Assembly: GCA_905201055.1 (NCBI GenBank)
Contig: CAJKMT010000004.1
Location: forward strand, 1-53,469
Length of the DNA: 53,469 nt
From: an uncultured Sutterella sp.
GTDB taxonomy: Bacteria > Pseudomonadota > Gammaproteobacteria > Burkholderiales > Burkholderiaceae_F
Direction of reading: 5' to 3'
In this document: in pieces, positions 6,453-14,819 of the stretch
Numbering within the stretch: position 1 is the first letter of the stretch
Layout: each line of letters opens with the position of its first letter
Translations under genes and position numbers: made by a program
The notes under the pieces: generated by a model
Told to the model about the DNA's origin: nothing
Database searches by the model: none
Seen by the model: only the letters and a program-made list of their open reading frames with translations

Positions 6453-8873
6453 ATGTTATTTTCTGAAAGCTGGTTACGTTCCTACATTAATCCGGATCTG
6501 ACGACGGATGAATTGTGTGAAGCCATGACGATGGCAGGTCTGGAAGTCGAAGAGGTGAGCTCCGTGGCGCCGGCCTTTAGCGGCGTTGTGGTGGCAAAAG
6601 TCTTATCGGTGAAAGACCATGAAAATTCCGATCACCTGCATATCTGCCAGGTCGATGTCGGTGACGGCGGAGAGCCCCTGCAGATTGTGTGCGGCGCACC
6701 CAATGTGCGCGAAGGTATTTTGGTGCCGTGCGCAAAAATCGGTGCTGTCTTGCCCGGCAACTTCACCATCAAAAAAGCGAAGATGCGCGGCGAAGTGTCC
6801 ATGGGCATGCTTTGCTCGGCTCGCGAACTCGGCATTACCGAAGACCATACCGGTCTTTGGATTTTGCCGGACACCCTGACGGTGGGCGAAGATATCCGCA
6901 AGGCCTGTCACTTGGACGATAAGAAGATTGAAATCAAGCTCACGCCTAACCGCGGTGATGCCTTGTCATTGATCGGTGTAGCTCGTGATCTTCATGCCAT
7001 CACGGGCGCCCCTCTGACGCTGCCGGAAATGCCCGCGGTGCCCGCCAATTCCGACACGAAGATCGATATCAAGATTGAGGCGCCTGATCTTTGCGGCCGC
7101 TATACGACCCGCCGCATCGATAATCTCAACATTCATGCGCCGACTCCTCAATGGATGAAGGATCGGCTGGAGAGAAGCGGCCAGCGCAGCATTTCTGCTT
7201 TAGTGGATATTTCCAACTACGTGATGTTGGAAACGGGTGTTCCCACACACTTTAGCGACGCCGAGAAGATTGCCGGCGGCTGCTACACCGTTCGCTGGGG
7301 TAAGGAAGGTGAAAAGATCACCCTCTTAAACGGTCAAACGGTGGATGTGGATCCCGGGTTCGGTGTGATTTGTGATGCAAACGGCCCCAAGGTGCTCGCA
7401 GGCATCATGGGCGGCGAAGACACGAAAGTGACCGACGAGACGACCTGTGTGTCTATCGAATCGGCCTTCTGGCACCAAAAGGCAATTCAAGGGCGCTGCC
7501 GTCGTTTGAATTTCTCAACGGATGCTGCTTATCGTTATGAGCGCGGCGTGGACTTCGGTCAGACCGAAAGAGTGCTCAATTACATTACGCGCCTTGTGGT
7601 TGAAATTTGCGCAACCGATAAGACTGAAATCGGTCCCGTGATTGATGCGGTGACGGTATTGCCTGAACGCCGTGAAGTGACGATGCGTGCCGATCGTGCC
7701 CGCAAGGTCATCGGCATGGACATCGATACGCAGACAATGGCTGAATGCTTTAAGCGTTTGGGCTTTGAATTTACGCTCAAAGATGAAGTCTTTAGTGTGA
7801 AGGCGCCGACCTATCGCTTTGATATTGAAATCGAAGAGGACCTCATCGAAGAAGTGGCCCGTTTGGTGGGTTACGAAAAATTGCCCGATTTGCCGCCCAA
7901 GGCTCGCGCTTATATGCACACTCGTCCCGAAGGAATGAGAAGTGTTCATGCACTGCGCATGAAGTTGGCTGATTTGGGTTATCAGGAACTCATTAATTTC
8001 AGCTTCGTTCCCCGTCAGTGGGAAAAGGATTTTGCGGGCAACGACAATCCGATCGAACTTCTCAACCCGATCGCAAGCCAATTGTCCGTGATGCGCACCC
8101 AAATGGTGGGCGGTTTGGTTGATATTCTCAAATACAACCTCAACCGTAAGGTCACCAGTGCCAAGCTCTTTGAAGTGGGCCGTATTTTCCGCCGCGACGA
8201 TTCTGTTGAAACGACGGAACACTCTGTGAAGGGTGTTGATCAGCCCGTTCGTATTGCAGGTTTACTTTATGGCGACGCCATGGGTGAGCAATGGGCGGTT
8301 CCTGCCCGTCAGGCAGACTTTTTTGATGCCAAGGGTGATGTGGAACGGTTGCTAGCGCCTCTTAACGCCACTTATGTGGCGAAGAGCTTCCCGGCACTTC
8401 ACCCGGGCCGCAGTGCCGCGATTATGTTGGACGGCAAGGAAATCGGGTTTGTGGGTGAACTGCATCCGAAACTTCAGCAAACGTACGGCTTGCCTCACGC
8501 TCCTATCGTTTTTGAGCTTGATGTGGCCTCTATTTTGCCCAAGGCCGTGCCCTGGCACACGCCTGTGAGTAAGTTCCAGCCCATCTCGCGTGACTTGAGC
8601 GTCGTCGTGCCGCATGGCGTCACTTTCGCTTCATTGCAAAAGGCTGTGATCGAAGCGGCTAAGACTGATAAGCGTTTGGCAGGTTTTGTTTCGCTTGATC
8701 TCTTCGACCTTTATCACAAGGCGGCTGACGGGGATAAGCCTGCCGAAGTGAGCATGGCCTTCCGCATGACGGTTCAGCCCGAAGATGAAAACTATTCGGG
8801 TGAAGACGCCGAAGCTGCTACTCAGGCGATTATCGAAGCCTTGGCTGCCCAAGGTGCGGTGCTTCGTCAATAA
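6453..8873 (+). CDS. pheT: Phenylalanyl-tRNA synthetase beta subunit
   Basis: The 806-residue beta subunit partners PheS. Domains follow the bacterial order: an N-terminal EMAP/tRNA-binding domain (about 40-150, with the segment LHICQVDVG), the B3/4 editing domain (about 205-380) that hydrolyses mischarged Tyr-tRNA, the B5 domain (about 405-475), the catalytically inert class II-like core, and a C-terminal ferredoxin-fold anticodon-binding domain (about 710-805, including FQPISRDLSVVV). The length is normal for the family. An AT-rich 30-bp gap separates it from pheS and it is probably cotranscribed. Confidence 0.98.
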   Translation: MLFSESWLRSYINPDLTTDELCEAMTMAGLEVEEVSSVAPAFSGVVVAKVLSVKDHENSDHLHICQVDVGDGGEPLQIVCGAPNVREGILVPCAKIGAVLPGNFTIKKAKMRGEVSMGMLCSARELGITEDHTGLWILPDTLTVGEDIRKACHLDDKKIEIKLTPNRGDALSLIGVARDLHAITGAPLTLPEMPAVPANSDTKIDIKIEAPDLCGRYTTRRIDNLNIHAPTPQWMKDRLERSGQRSISALVDISNYVMLETGVPTHFSDAEKIAGGCYTVRWGKEGEKITLLNGQTVDVDPGFGVICDANGPKVLAGIMGGEDTKVTDETTCVSIESAFWHQKAIQGRCRRLNFSTDAAYRYERGVDFGQTERVLNYITRLVVEICATDKTEIGPVIDAVTVLPERREVTMRADRARKVIGMDIDTQTMAECFKRLGFEFTLKDEVFSVKAPTYRFDIEIEEDLIEEVARLVGYEKLPDLPPKARAYMHTRPEGMRSVHALRMKLADLGYQELINFSFVPRQWEKDFAGNDNPIELLNPIASQLSVMRTQMVGGLVDILKYNLNRKVTSAKLFEVGRIFRRDDSVETTEHSVKGVDQPVRIAGLLYGDAMGEQWAVPARQADFFDAKGDVERLLAPLNATYVAKSFPALHPGRSAAIMLDGKEIGFVGELHPKLQQTYGLPHAPIVFELDVASILPKAVPWHTPVSKFQPISRDLSVVVPHGVTFASLQKAVIEAAKTDKRLAGFVSLDLFDLYHKAADGDKPAEVSMAFRMTVQPEDENYSGEDAEAATQAIIEALAAQGAVLRQ

Positions 8874-8899
8874 AGCCTCAAGTTGGTGAAATGACAGAC

Positions 8900-8926
8900 C
8901 GAGGCCTTTTGCAAAAAAAGGCCTCG
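8900..8926 (+). other. Strong hairpin between pheT and ihfA
   Basis: CGAGGCCTTTT (8900-8910) pairs perfectly with AAAAGGCCTCG (8916-8926) around a 5-nt loop. There is no T tract after the stem, so it is not a standard terminator. It could be an mRNA-stabilising or partially terminating structure separating pheST from ihfA expression. Confidence 0.55.
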
Positions 8927-8981
8927 AGTCGTTACAGGAAAGAAAAAGAGCTGAAAAATCAAAGGAAAATCATTTCTTTGG

Positions 8982-8999
8982 TACAATGCTCGCATTGTA
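8982..8999. promoter_or_regulatory. Perfect palindrome upstream of ihfA (putative operator)
   Basis: TACAATGC and GCATTGTA form an 8-bp perfect inverted repeat separated by TC. The left arm contains TACAAT, a good -10 hexamer, placed 40 bp before the ihfA ATG. A transcription factor binding here would block that promoter. No convincing -35 box was found, so the promoter assignment is tentative. Confidence 0.45.
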
Positions 9000-9026
9000 A
9001 AAAATCACGATTGAAGAGAGAGCGAG

Positions 9027-9350
9027 ATGGATACGAAAACCATGACGAAAGCCGATTTGGTGGTGATGCTTTTTAACCGCATGGGGATGAACAAAAAAGA
9101 CGCCAAGGATATGGTGGATGCGTTTTTTGACGAAATCCGCTCGGCGCTTGAAAGCGGTCGCACCGTGAAGCTTTCAGGATTCGGCAATTTCCAGCTGCGC
9201 GATAAGGCTCAGCGTCCCGGCCGCAATCCGAAGACCGGCGAGGAAATCGCTATTACGGCTCGCCGCGTGGTGACCTTTCATGCCAGTCAGAAACTGAAGG
9301 AAGCGGTTGCCAAAACCCACCCCTCTTTGCGCGAAACCAATAATCTTTAA
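9027..9350 (+). CDS. ihfA: Integration host factor alpha subunit
   Basis: This 107-residue HU/IHF-family DNA-bending protein forms a heterodimer with IhfB (not in this window). The sequence MTKADLVVMLFNRMGMNKKDAKDMVDAFFDEI, read in short pieces, is typical of the IHF-alpha helical body. The stretch LSGFGNFQLRDKAQRPGRNPKTG contains the beta-arm with the conserved PGRNPKTGE tip that intercalates DNA. Its position after pheT and before a MerR-type gene is the standard context and supports alpha rather than HU or beta. ATG 9027 is preceded by a purine-rich GAGAGAG; ATG 9042 is the alternative start. Confidence 0.96.
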   Translation: MDTKTMTKADLVVMLFNRMGMNKKDAKDMVDAFFDEIRSALESGRTVKLSGFGNFQLRDKAQRPGRNPKTGEEIAITARRVVTFHASQKLKEAVAKTHPSLRETNNL

Positions 9351-9368
9351 TGCTTCGGGAGGACCATC

Positions 9369-10259
9369 ATGGCTTCTGAAGAACCCGTACGCATGCTCGA
9401 AGGCGATGCCAAAGACTTCGAGCTCACCGAGCTTGACGCACCGGAAGAGGAACTTCTGGGGCGGTATCTGCCGATTGGGGATGTGGCAAAGTCCATTGGC
9501 GTAAATCCTTCGGTTTTGCGCTTTTGGGAGCAGGAATTCCCGCAGCTGCGTCCGACCAAGCGCGGTAACCGCCGCTACTACTGCTCGGAGGACGTGGCGC
9601 TGATTCGCACGATTCAGCATCTTCTCTACGAAGAACACTACACGATTCTGGGTGCCCGCAATAAGATTCACGAGCTGCAGGTCCAAAATAAAGTCAAGGA
9701 TATTTTGGATGAAAAGGCGAGCGCCCCGCTGCATACCCAGCCCAAAGAACCTGTATTGGATTTATCAGCCACGTTGGCTGAATTAAAGGCCATTCGTGCC
9801 ATTTTGAGTTCGCCAGCCCTGGAGGAGTCCCTTCGCCAGGAGCGTCTGGTCAAGGAGAAAGCCGAGCGTGACGCGGTAGAAAATTTCACCTTGGTATCGG
9901 AAGATTTAAACGAGCTTCTGGCGAAAGAAGCAGAAGAGGAAGCGGCACGAAAAGAAGTCGCTGAAGAAAATGAGGTGCAGGAAGAAGTCACGGCACCTCA
10001 CTCCTATGACTTGGGAGCAATCGGTGTGGACAGCGAAGATTTCCTGCAGCCCAGTCCCAAGATCGGCAACATGGAGATTTCCTCTGAAAAAAAGTCCGAG
10101 CAGCCTGCTAAAGAGCAAAAGTCCAAGGTAGATACGTCGCACTTGGTGGTGCCGCCTCTGCCCGGTGAGCGTCATGGCTTTACGGTGGGCATGAAGGTGC
10201 CGAAGAGCCCGGATAGGGCGTTTATTTATACGTCTTCTGCGGCTTGGAAGAAAAAATAG
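9369..10259 (+). CDS. MerR family regulator with long acidic C-terminal region
   Basis: The 296-residue protein has an N-terminal MerR-type winged helix (about residues 34-105: YLPIGDVAKSIGVNPSVLR, then FWEQEFPQLRP and RRYYCSEDV). A MerR gene directly after ihfA and before tRNA-Pro is common in proteobacteria, where it is usually a short protein of about 110-140 residues. Here the C-terminal half adds a Glu/Lys-rich, probably coiled-coil and partly disordered extension (about 140-270). No metal-binding cysteine pattern of MerR or CueR is visible, so the effector is unknown. It lies 18 bp after ihfA with a GGGAGGA ribosome-binding site, so the two are likely cotranscribed. Confidence 0.85.
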   Translation: MASEEPVRMLEGDAKDFELTELDAPEEELLGRYLPIGDVAKSIGVNPSVLRFWEQEFPQLRPTKRGNRRYYCSEDVALIRTIQHLLYEEHYTILGARNKIHELQVQNKVKDILDEKASAPLHTQPKEPVLDLSATLAELKAIRAILSSPALEESLRQERLVKEKAERDAVENFTLVSEDLNELLAKEAEEEAARKEVAEENEVQEEVTAPHSYDLGAIGVDSEDFLQPSPKIGNMEISSEKKSEQPAKEQKSKVDTSHLVVPPLPGERHGFTVGMKVPKSPDRAFIYTSSAAWKKK

Positions 10260-10312
10260 GGTGCGGCAGTTTGCCAAACTCACGGGGATTGTGTAATATT
10301 CCCATCCTTACG

Positions 10313-10390
<78 letters not shown>

Positions 10391-10405
10391 TTGGAATTCG
10401 AAAAG

Positions 10406-10434
10406 AGAGACTGGTTTCGCCGGTCTCTTTTTTT
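10406..10434 (+). terminator. Rho-independent terminator after tRNA-Pro
   Basis: AGAGACTGG (10406-10414) pairs with CCGGTCTCT (10420-10428), with one G-T wobble and a TTTCG loop, followed by an uninterrupted T run from 10428 to 10434. Confidence 0.9.
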
Positions 10435-10438
10435 ATAC

Positions 10439-10465
10439 AAAAAATCCGCCGGAGTACCGGCGGAT
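10439..10465 (-). terminator. Rho-independent terminator of the secreted lyase gene
   Basis: ATCCGCCGG (10444-10452) and CCGGCGGAT (10457-10465) form a perfect 9-bp stem with a 4-nt loop. On the minus strand it is followed by six T residues, just after the lyase stop at 10478. It lies back-to-back with the tRNA-Pro terminator. Confidence 0.9.
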
Positions 10466-10477
10466 CAATAAGTCAAT

Positions 10478-11986
10478 TTATTTCAGGAATTTCTTGAAAT
10501 CCTTGTCAAGTTTGGCAAGAGAGTCATTAATTTGCTTTTGTTCTCCCAATGCCCATTGGCGATTGTCTGCGATTGCCTTATCCGTGCGATCTAGCGCTTT
10601 TTGAAGTTCCTTGACTTGTGGACCGCCCGCTGTTCTGCGGTTATTGACGATGGAAACAGGGTCAAGCGCTTTGCGGAATTCTTGTTCCGACATTGGACAC
10701 TCGGTGGAAGCTTGAGGATATTCTTTCTTAATGACTTCCGCGTAAATCCGTTTCACTTGATCGTACGGGAAGTCTGTCGGTTTGATGTTGTTGGCCTTAG
10801 CGTAGGAGACCATTTGGCTTGCGACGTGGTGACCAACACGGAACGGAAGCTTATGTTCGCGCATCAAGACATCAGCGATTTCCTGAGAGGCCGTCCAATC
10901 GTTATTGAGTTCTTCCATGGCACGTTCCGGATTGATACGAAGCGCTTTGAGCACTCGTTGGAATGTGTCGAGCATCTTAATCGTTTCGGAGGCCATCTGA
11001 GTGTTCGGACCGACACGCTTGGCGTCAACCATGCCCGGAACAACGTTATGCGCGCGATAAATCGGCGTTTGAGCTTGTCCGATCACGTTACTTGCAGCAA
11101 TTCTGACATTGATCATCAAACCCGGATTGCGTTTTTGCGGCATCGCAGAAGACACATAGGTATTATCACCGCCTTCCTGCAGCAAAATCCAAGGACGCGG
11201 CTGCGCATATTGCACAGAAACATCTTCAATGAATGAGCCCACATGTAAAGCAATGGAGGTGAGAATGGCGCCAAATTCGACAGGTTCATCCACAGGCTTC
11301 ATTTGAGCAGCATCATAGGCGTCGGGTACCGGACCATCGAAGCCAAGGTATTGCGCCATTCTGTCGCGGTTAAGAGGCCAGCCCGTACCGTTGAGCACAG
11401 TGGTGCCCATCGCGCATAAGTTAAGACGGGCGTAAAACTCTTCGAGACGTTGTGCGTCACGTTTGAAGCTGGCTAAAAATCCTTGAAGGTAATGAGCGTA
11501 ACTGTTCGGTTGTGCAGCGACACCGTTTGTGTAATTAGGAACGATCGTCTTTGTATTTGCTTTGGCCATCTCATTGAGCGTTTCCATGATATCGGCTAAC
11601 TTCAAAGAAACCGCCAGAACATTGTCACGCATAATGGCCGAATAATACGTGGCGTGCATGTCTTGGCTGGAACGACCGACATGAAGCATGGTTGCGTCCA
11701 TCCCGACTTCTTTAATCAGATAGGGCTCAAAGGCAATCACACGATTAGGACGAGCGCCATTTTCTTTGTTACCGTTATCAAGCACAGTTTGAAGACCGGC
11801 CGCGATTTTGCCGGCCGTTTGTTTAGGAAGCAATCCTTCTTCGGTATTGATGACCAAAGAGGCCTTATTGATTTCTCCTAACCAGAAAAACTCATCACGT
11901 TTTGTTGAATTATCAATTGCTTGCGCACTTTGGGCAAGAAAAGCACAGGCGGAGGCGATCACAATAAGTTTTAAAGAGGGTTTCAT
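10478..11986 (-). CDS. Secreted argininosuccinate-lyase-like enzyme (copy 1), function unknown
   Basis: The 502-residue protein begins with a Sec signal peptide (MKPSLKLIVIASACAFLAQS, cleavage after AQA), so it acts in the periplasm. The mature part belongs to the fumarase/aspartase superfamily and is closest in motif layout to argininosuccinate lyase. It has HVGRSSQDMHAT near 101 (cf. HxGRSRNDQxAT), TVLNGTGWPLNRDRMAQYLG near 195, the signature loop SSAMPQKRNP near 280, and a C-terminal NNRRTAGGP like the lyase RxxxGGTAP. The usual YTHxQxAQP motif is YTNGVAAQP (near 150), replacing the catalytic His by Asn, and the Glu that follows the signature loop in argininosuccinate lyase is missing. The chemistry is therefore uncertain; an eliminase giving fumarate is possible. 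It has its own AGGAG site and terminator, and a divergent LysR gene. A paralogue lies at 23295-24785. Confidence 0.85.
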   Translation of the reverse strand: MKPSLKLIVIASACAFLAQSAQAIDNSTKRDEFFWLGEINKASLVINTEEGLLPKQTAGKIAAGLQTVLDNGNKENGARPNRVIAFEPYLIKEVGMDATMLHVGRSSQDMHATYYSAIMRDNVLAVSLKLADIMETLNEMAKANTKTIVPNYTNGVAAQPNSYAHYLQGFLASFKRDAQRLEEFYARLNLCAMGTTVLNGTGWPLNRDRMAQYLGFDGPVPDAYDAAQMKPVDEPVEFGAILTSIALHVGSFIEDVSVQYAQPRPWILLQEGGDNTYVSSAMPQKRNPGLMINVRIAASNVIGQAQTPIYRAHNVVPGMVDAKRVGPNTQMASETIKMLDTFQRVLKALRINPERAMEELNNDWTASQEIADVLMREHKLPFRVGHHVASQMVSYAKANNIKPTDFPYDQVKRIYAEVIKKEYPQASTECPMSEQEFRKALDPVSIVNNRRTAGGPQVKELQKALDRTDKAIADNRQWALGEQKQINDSLAKLDKDFKKFLK

Positions 11987-12111
11987 AAGTATTGACTCCT
12001 AATTCAGAAGTTACGTTCGAGACGACCTCTTTATGGTAGCCCTTTAGCTATGCCTGATGATTGCTTAAAATTCAATTTAATCTTTGCATAAACCGCAACA
12101 ATGGATTTCTT

Positions 12112-13059
12112 ATGTCTTCTTTGCATAGTCTGACAGCTTGGCGTTATTTCATCGCTTTTGCCGAAAGCGGTCATATGAATGATGTGGCGAACCGTTTTGA
12201 TCTAAATGTTTCAACAATCAGTCGCAGCATTCGTCAACTGGAAAAATCATTGGGACAGAGTTTGGTCAAGGGGAACACAAAAAAATTAGAACTGACCGAA
12301 ACGGGTGTTACCAGTTATCGGTTGATGAAGCCTGTGATTGAACAATTTGACCGTGTTTTGGGTGAAATTCATACCATTGAACCGGTTGTCGCCGGAGTGA
12401 TCCGTTTGTCGGTTGCGGGAGGATTTGCGGGAACATATCTTTTGGATTGCCTGGAGCGATTCAATCGCATGTACCCGCAGGTTAAATTTAATGTGTTTTC
12501 TGGTCTAAAAATTCCCGCGTTACGTTCCGGCGCTTGCGATTTAGTCACGGTAACAGGTCGTCCGAAAGATAATGATGTGATATGTATTTATCGCGGAACA
12601 AATCATTACGTTGCAGTTGCCTCGGTGGATTTCTTAAAACAATTCAATAGACGGATAAAAGATCCGGCTGATTTGAGCGGTCTGAGAGTTTTCGCCTACA
12701 GTGGTCCGGAGCGAGAGCCGACACGCTATTTGGTAAAAAATCGATCTCAAAGACAGTTAGTCGATTTCGGACAATGTCTGTATACCGACAGCATTTCTGC
12801 CATTAAGCAGGCAGTTTTGGATGGCAAAGGCGTGGCCATCGATTTGCCCTTGATTCACTGCTATAAAGAAATGATTTCAGGACAAATGATCCCTATTTTG
12901 CACGGTTGGCATAAAGCGGATGAAGAACTTTTCACCGTAGTGGACAAAATTGCCTGGCATAAGCCTCGCGTGAGAATTTTTGCGCAATGGTTTTCGGAGG
13001 AGTCCAGAGCCTACTACCGGAATGTTTTTGAGAGTTGCAAAAACTTATTAAAACGTTAG
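12112..13059 (+). CDS. LysR family transcriptional regulator
   Basis: A protein of about 315 residues with an N-terminal LysR helix-turn-helix (WRYFIAFAESGHMNDVANRF, then LNVSTISRSIRQLEKSLG) and a C-terminal periplasmic-binding-protein-like effector domain (about 90-300). ATG 12112, with a GGA-containing upstream region, is preferred; the frame is open from a TTG at 12061. It is divergent from the secreted lyase gene across a 125-bp gap, the classical arrangement for a LysR regulator and its target. Lyase control in response to a substrate or product is inferred. Confidence 0.88.
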   Translation: MSSLHSLTAWRYFIAFAESGHMNDVANRFDLNVSTISRSIRQLEKSLGQSLVKGNTKKLELTETGVTSYRLMKPVIEQFDRVLGEIHTIEPVVAGVIRLSVAGGFAGTYLLDCLERFNRMYPQVKFNVFSGLKIPALRSGACDLVTVTGRPKDNDVICIYRGTNHYVAVASVDFLKQFNRRIKDPADLSGLRVFAYSGPEREPTRYLVKNRSQRQLVDFGQCLYTDSISAIKQAVLDGKGVAIDLPLIHCYKEMISGQMIPILHGWHKADEELFTVVDKIAWHKPRVRIFAQWFSEESRAYYRNVFESCKNLLKR

Positions 13060-13070
13060 AGGAATGAAGG

Positions 13071-14219
13071 TTATAGAAAAAGCTCCTGCAAATCTGACAA
13101 AAAATCCCAACCTTTGTTCGAAGCAACGAAACGGGTAAGAGGGGCGGGCATTAGCCCCAACGATTGAGCTTTAGAAATCCTGTCATGGATGTCATCAAGA
13201 GTCAGATCCGTGCGCTTTTGCAAAAAGTCCAGTGGCGCGCCTTTTCGAAGCCTTAAGACATTGAGCATAAATTCGAAGGCTTGCTCATCTTTGGCTACCC
13301 ACCTCTGGTGGGCAACGGCATTGTCTTTGGCCGCGTGTGCCATAAAGCTCTCCGGCTGTGTGTAACGAGCTTCCCGTAGGATTCTCCCGTCTTCTAAAGT
13401 GACTTTGCTGTGAGCGCCGGCGCCGCACGCGATGTAGTCGCCGAACTGCCAGTAATTTAGGTTATGACGGCAATGAAAGCCCGCTTTGGCGTAACCTGAG
13501 ATTTCATAGTGTTCATACCCTGCTTCTTCCAAGGTTCGGGCGACCAGGTCTTGCATTTGAAAGACTGTGTCGGCATCGGGGATACCGGCGGGGATATGTT
13601 TGGCAAAAACAGTATTAGGTTCAAGCGTCAGCTGATAAAAGGACAGATGATTGCTTTGGGCGGCGATGGCCTCCTGAAGCTCTAATTCGAGCTCTCCAAG
13701 CGTTTGACCTGGCAGGGCAAACATCACATCCAAATTGAAGTTTTCAAACGATTCTCGGGCGATTTTGATGGCTTCATGAGCCTCGGCACTGTTGTGGATT
13801 CGTCCCAAGCGTTTTAACAAGTCATCATTGAAACTTTGAACCCCCATGGAAAGCCGATTGATGCCGATGCGGCGATAGGCTTCAAAGTGTCGGATATCGA
13901 CTGTGCCCGGGTTGGCTTCGAGCGTTATTTCAATCTCGGGACTTGTCCGATAAAGTGAAAAAACCTCGTCCAGAAAACGAGCAAGTTCCCCAGGCGTGAT
14001 TAAAGAGGGCGTGCCTCCGCCGATAAAGATGCTGATGAGTTTGCGATTCTGTGCAAGAGGGACAGATCGTTTGAGATCAGTAATGAGTGCATCAACGTAG
14101 CGGTGTGACGGATTGTCGCCCGAAGGCAGTGCGTGAGAATTAAAGTCGCAGTAGGGGCACTTTCTCACGCACCAGGGCCAGTGAACATAAAGAGAAAGCG
14201 GAATGTCGGCGCTTCTCAT
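13071..14219 (-). CDS. hemW: HemW-type radical SAM protein (heme chaperone, formerly HemN-like)
   Basis: The 382-residue protein starts with the radical SAM cluster motif CVRKCPYC (CxxxCxxC) in LYVHWPWCVRKCPYCDFNSH, and contains the glycine-rich SAM-binding IFIGGGTPSLI segment. The length and absence of the N-terminal extension of HemN favour HemW, which binds heme and is proposed to deliver it to respiratory enzymes, over true coproporphyrinogen dehydrogenase. Its ATG overlaps the rdgB stop codon (ATGA), so it is translationally coupled as the last gene of the rph-rdgB-hemW operon, a frequent order in betaproteobacteria. Confidence 0.93.
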   Translation of the reverse strand: MRSADIPLSLYVHWPWCVRKCPYCDFNSHALPSGDNPSHRYVDALITDLKRSVPLAQNRKLISIFIGGGTPSLITPGELARFLDEVFSLYRTSPEIEITLEANPGTVDIRHFEAYRRIGINRLSMGVQSFNDDLLKRLGRIHNSAEAHEAIKIARESFENFNLDVMFALPGQTLGELELELQEAIAAQSNHLSFYQLTLEPNTVFAKHIPAGIPDADTVFQMQDLVARTLEEAGYEHYEISGYAKAGFHCRHNLNYWQFGDYIACGAGAHSKVTLEDGRILREARYTQPESFMAHAAKDNAVAHQRWVAKDEQAFEFMLNVLRLRKGAPLDFLQKRTDLTLDDIHDRISKAQSLGLMPAPLTRFVASNKGWDFLSDLQELFL

Positions 14220-14809
14220 AAGGTCCAGCGTTTTTTCATTTCGTCAATGAGTTTGACCATTGCCTGTCCGCGATGGCTTACCGCATTTTTTTCTTCTGCT
14301 GTGAGTTCCGCCGCGGTTTTGCCGACTTGCGGCAAAAGAAAATGGGGATCGTAGCCAAAGCCGCCTTCGCCTCTCGGAGTGTCGATCACTTCGCCGTACC
14401 AGCGGCCTTCGGCAATGATGGGTTCGGGGTCGTCGGCGCTTCTGACAGCCACTAAAACGCAGGTGTAGTGAGCACTGCGGTCAGCGCAACCTTGAAGTTT
14501 TTGAACCAAAAGTGCGTTATTTTTTTTGTCATCGCCCGGTTCCCCTGCAAAGCGGGCAGAGTGTACGCCCGGCGCACCGCCCAGGGCATTCACACAGATG
14601 CCGGAATCGTCAGCGATGGCAGGCAGCCCCGTAAGTTTTGCCGCATGGCGCGCTTTCGTAAGACAATTTTCAAGAAATGTTCCGTAAGGTTCTTCGGCTG
14701 CCGGAATATTGAATTCGCCCTGCGGGTGCACTTGGACGTTGAGTGGCGCCAAAAGGCGGTTAAATTCGCGAAGCTTTCCTTTGTTGTTGCTGGCCAATAC
14801 TATCTTCAT
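14216..14809 (-). CDS. rdgB: dITP/XTP pyrophosphatase, non-canonical purine NTPase
   Basis: A 197-residue Ham1/RdgB protein that hydrolyses dITP, ITP and XTP to monophosphates and so keeps deaminated purines out of nucleic acids. The start MKIVLASNNKGKLREF is diagnostic (substrate-binding SNNxGK), and the segments AEEPYGTFLENCLTKARHAA and ADDSGICVNALGGAPGVHSAR carry the catalytic acidic residues. ATG 14809 is chosen because AAGGACG precedes it; the frame is open further upstream to 14878, overlapping rph. It ends with a 4-bp overlap into hemW. Confidence 0.96.
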   Translation of the reverse strand: MKIVLASNNKGKLREFNRLLAPLNVQVHPQGEFNIPAAEEPYGTFLENCLTKARHAAKLTGLPAIADDSGICVNALGGAPGVHSARFAGEPGDDKKNNALLVQKLQGCADRSAHYTCVLVAVRSADDPEPIIAEGRWYGEVIDTPRGEGGFGYDPHFLLPQVGKTAAELTAEEKNAVSHRGQAMVKLIDEMKKRWTL

Positions 14810-14819
14810 TTTGCGTCCT

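Noticed and set aside
7515..8222. 235-codon frame antisense to pheT
   Set aside because: Shadow of pheT codon bias; no independent start signal or family similarity.
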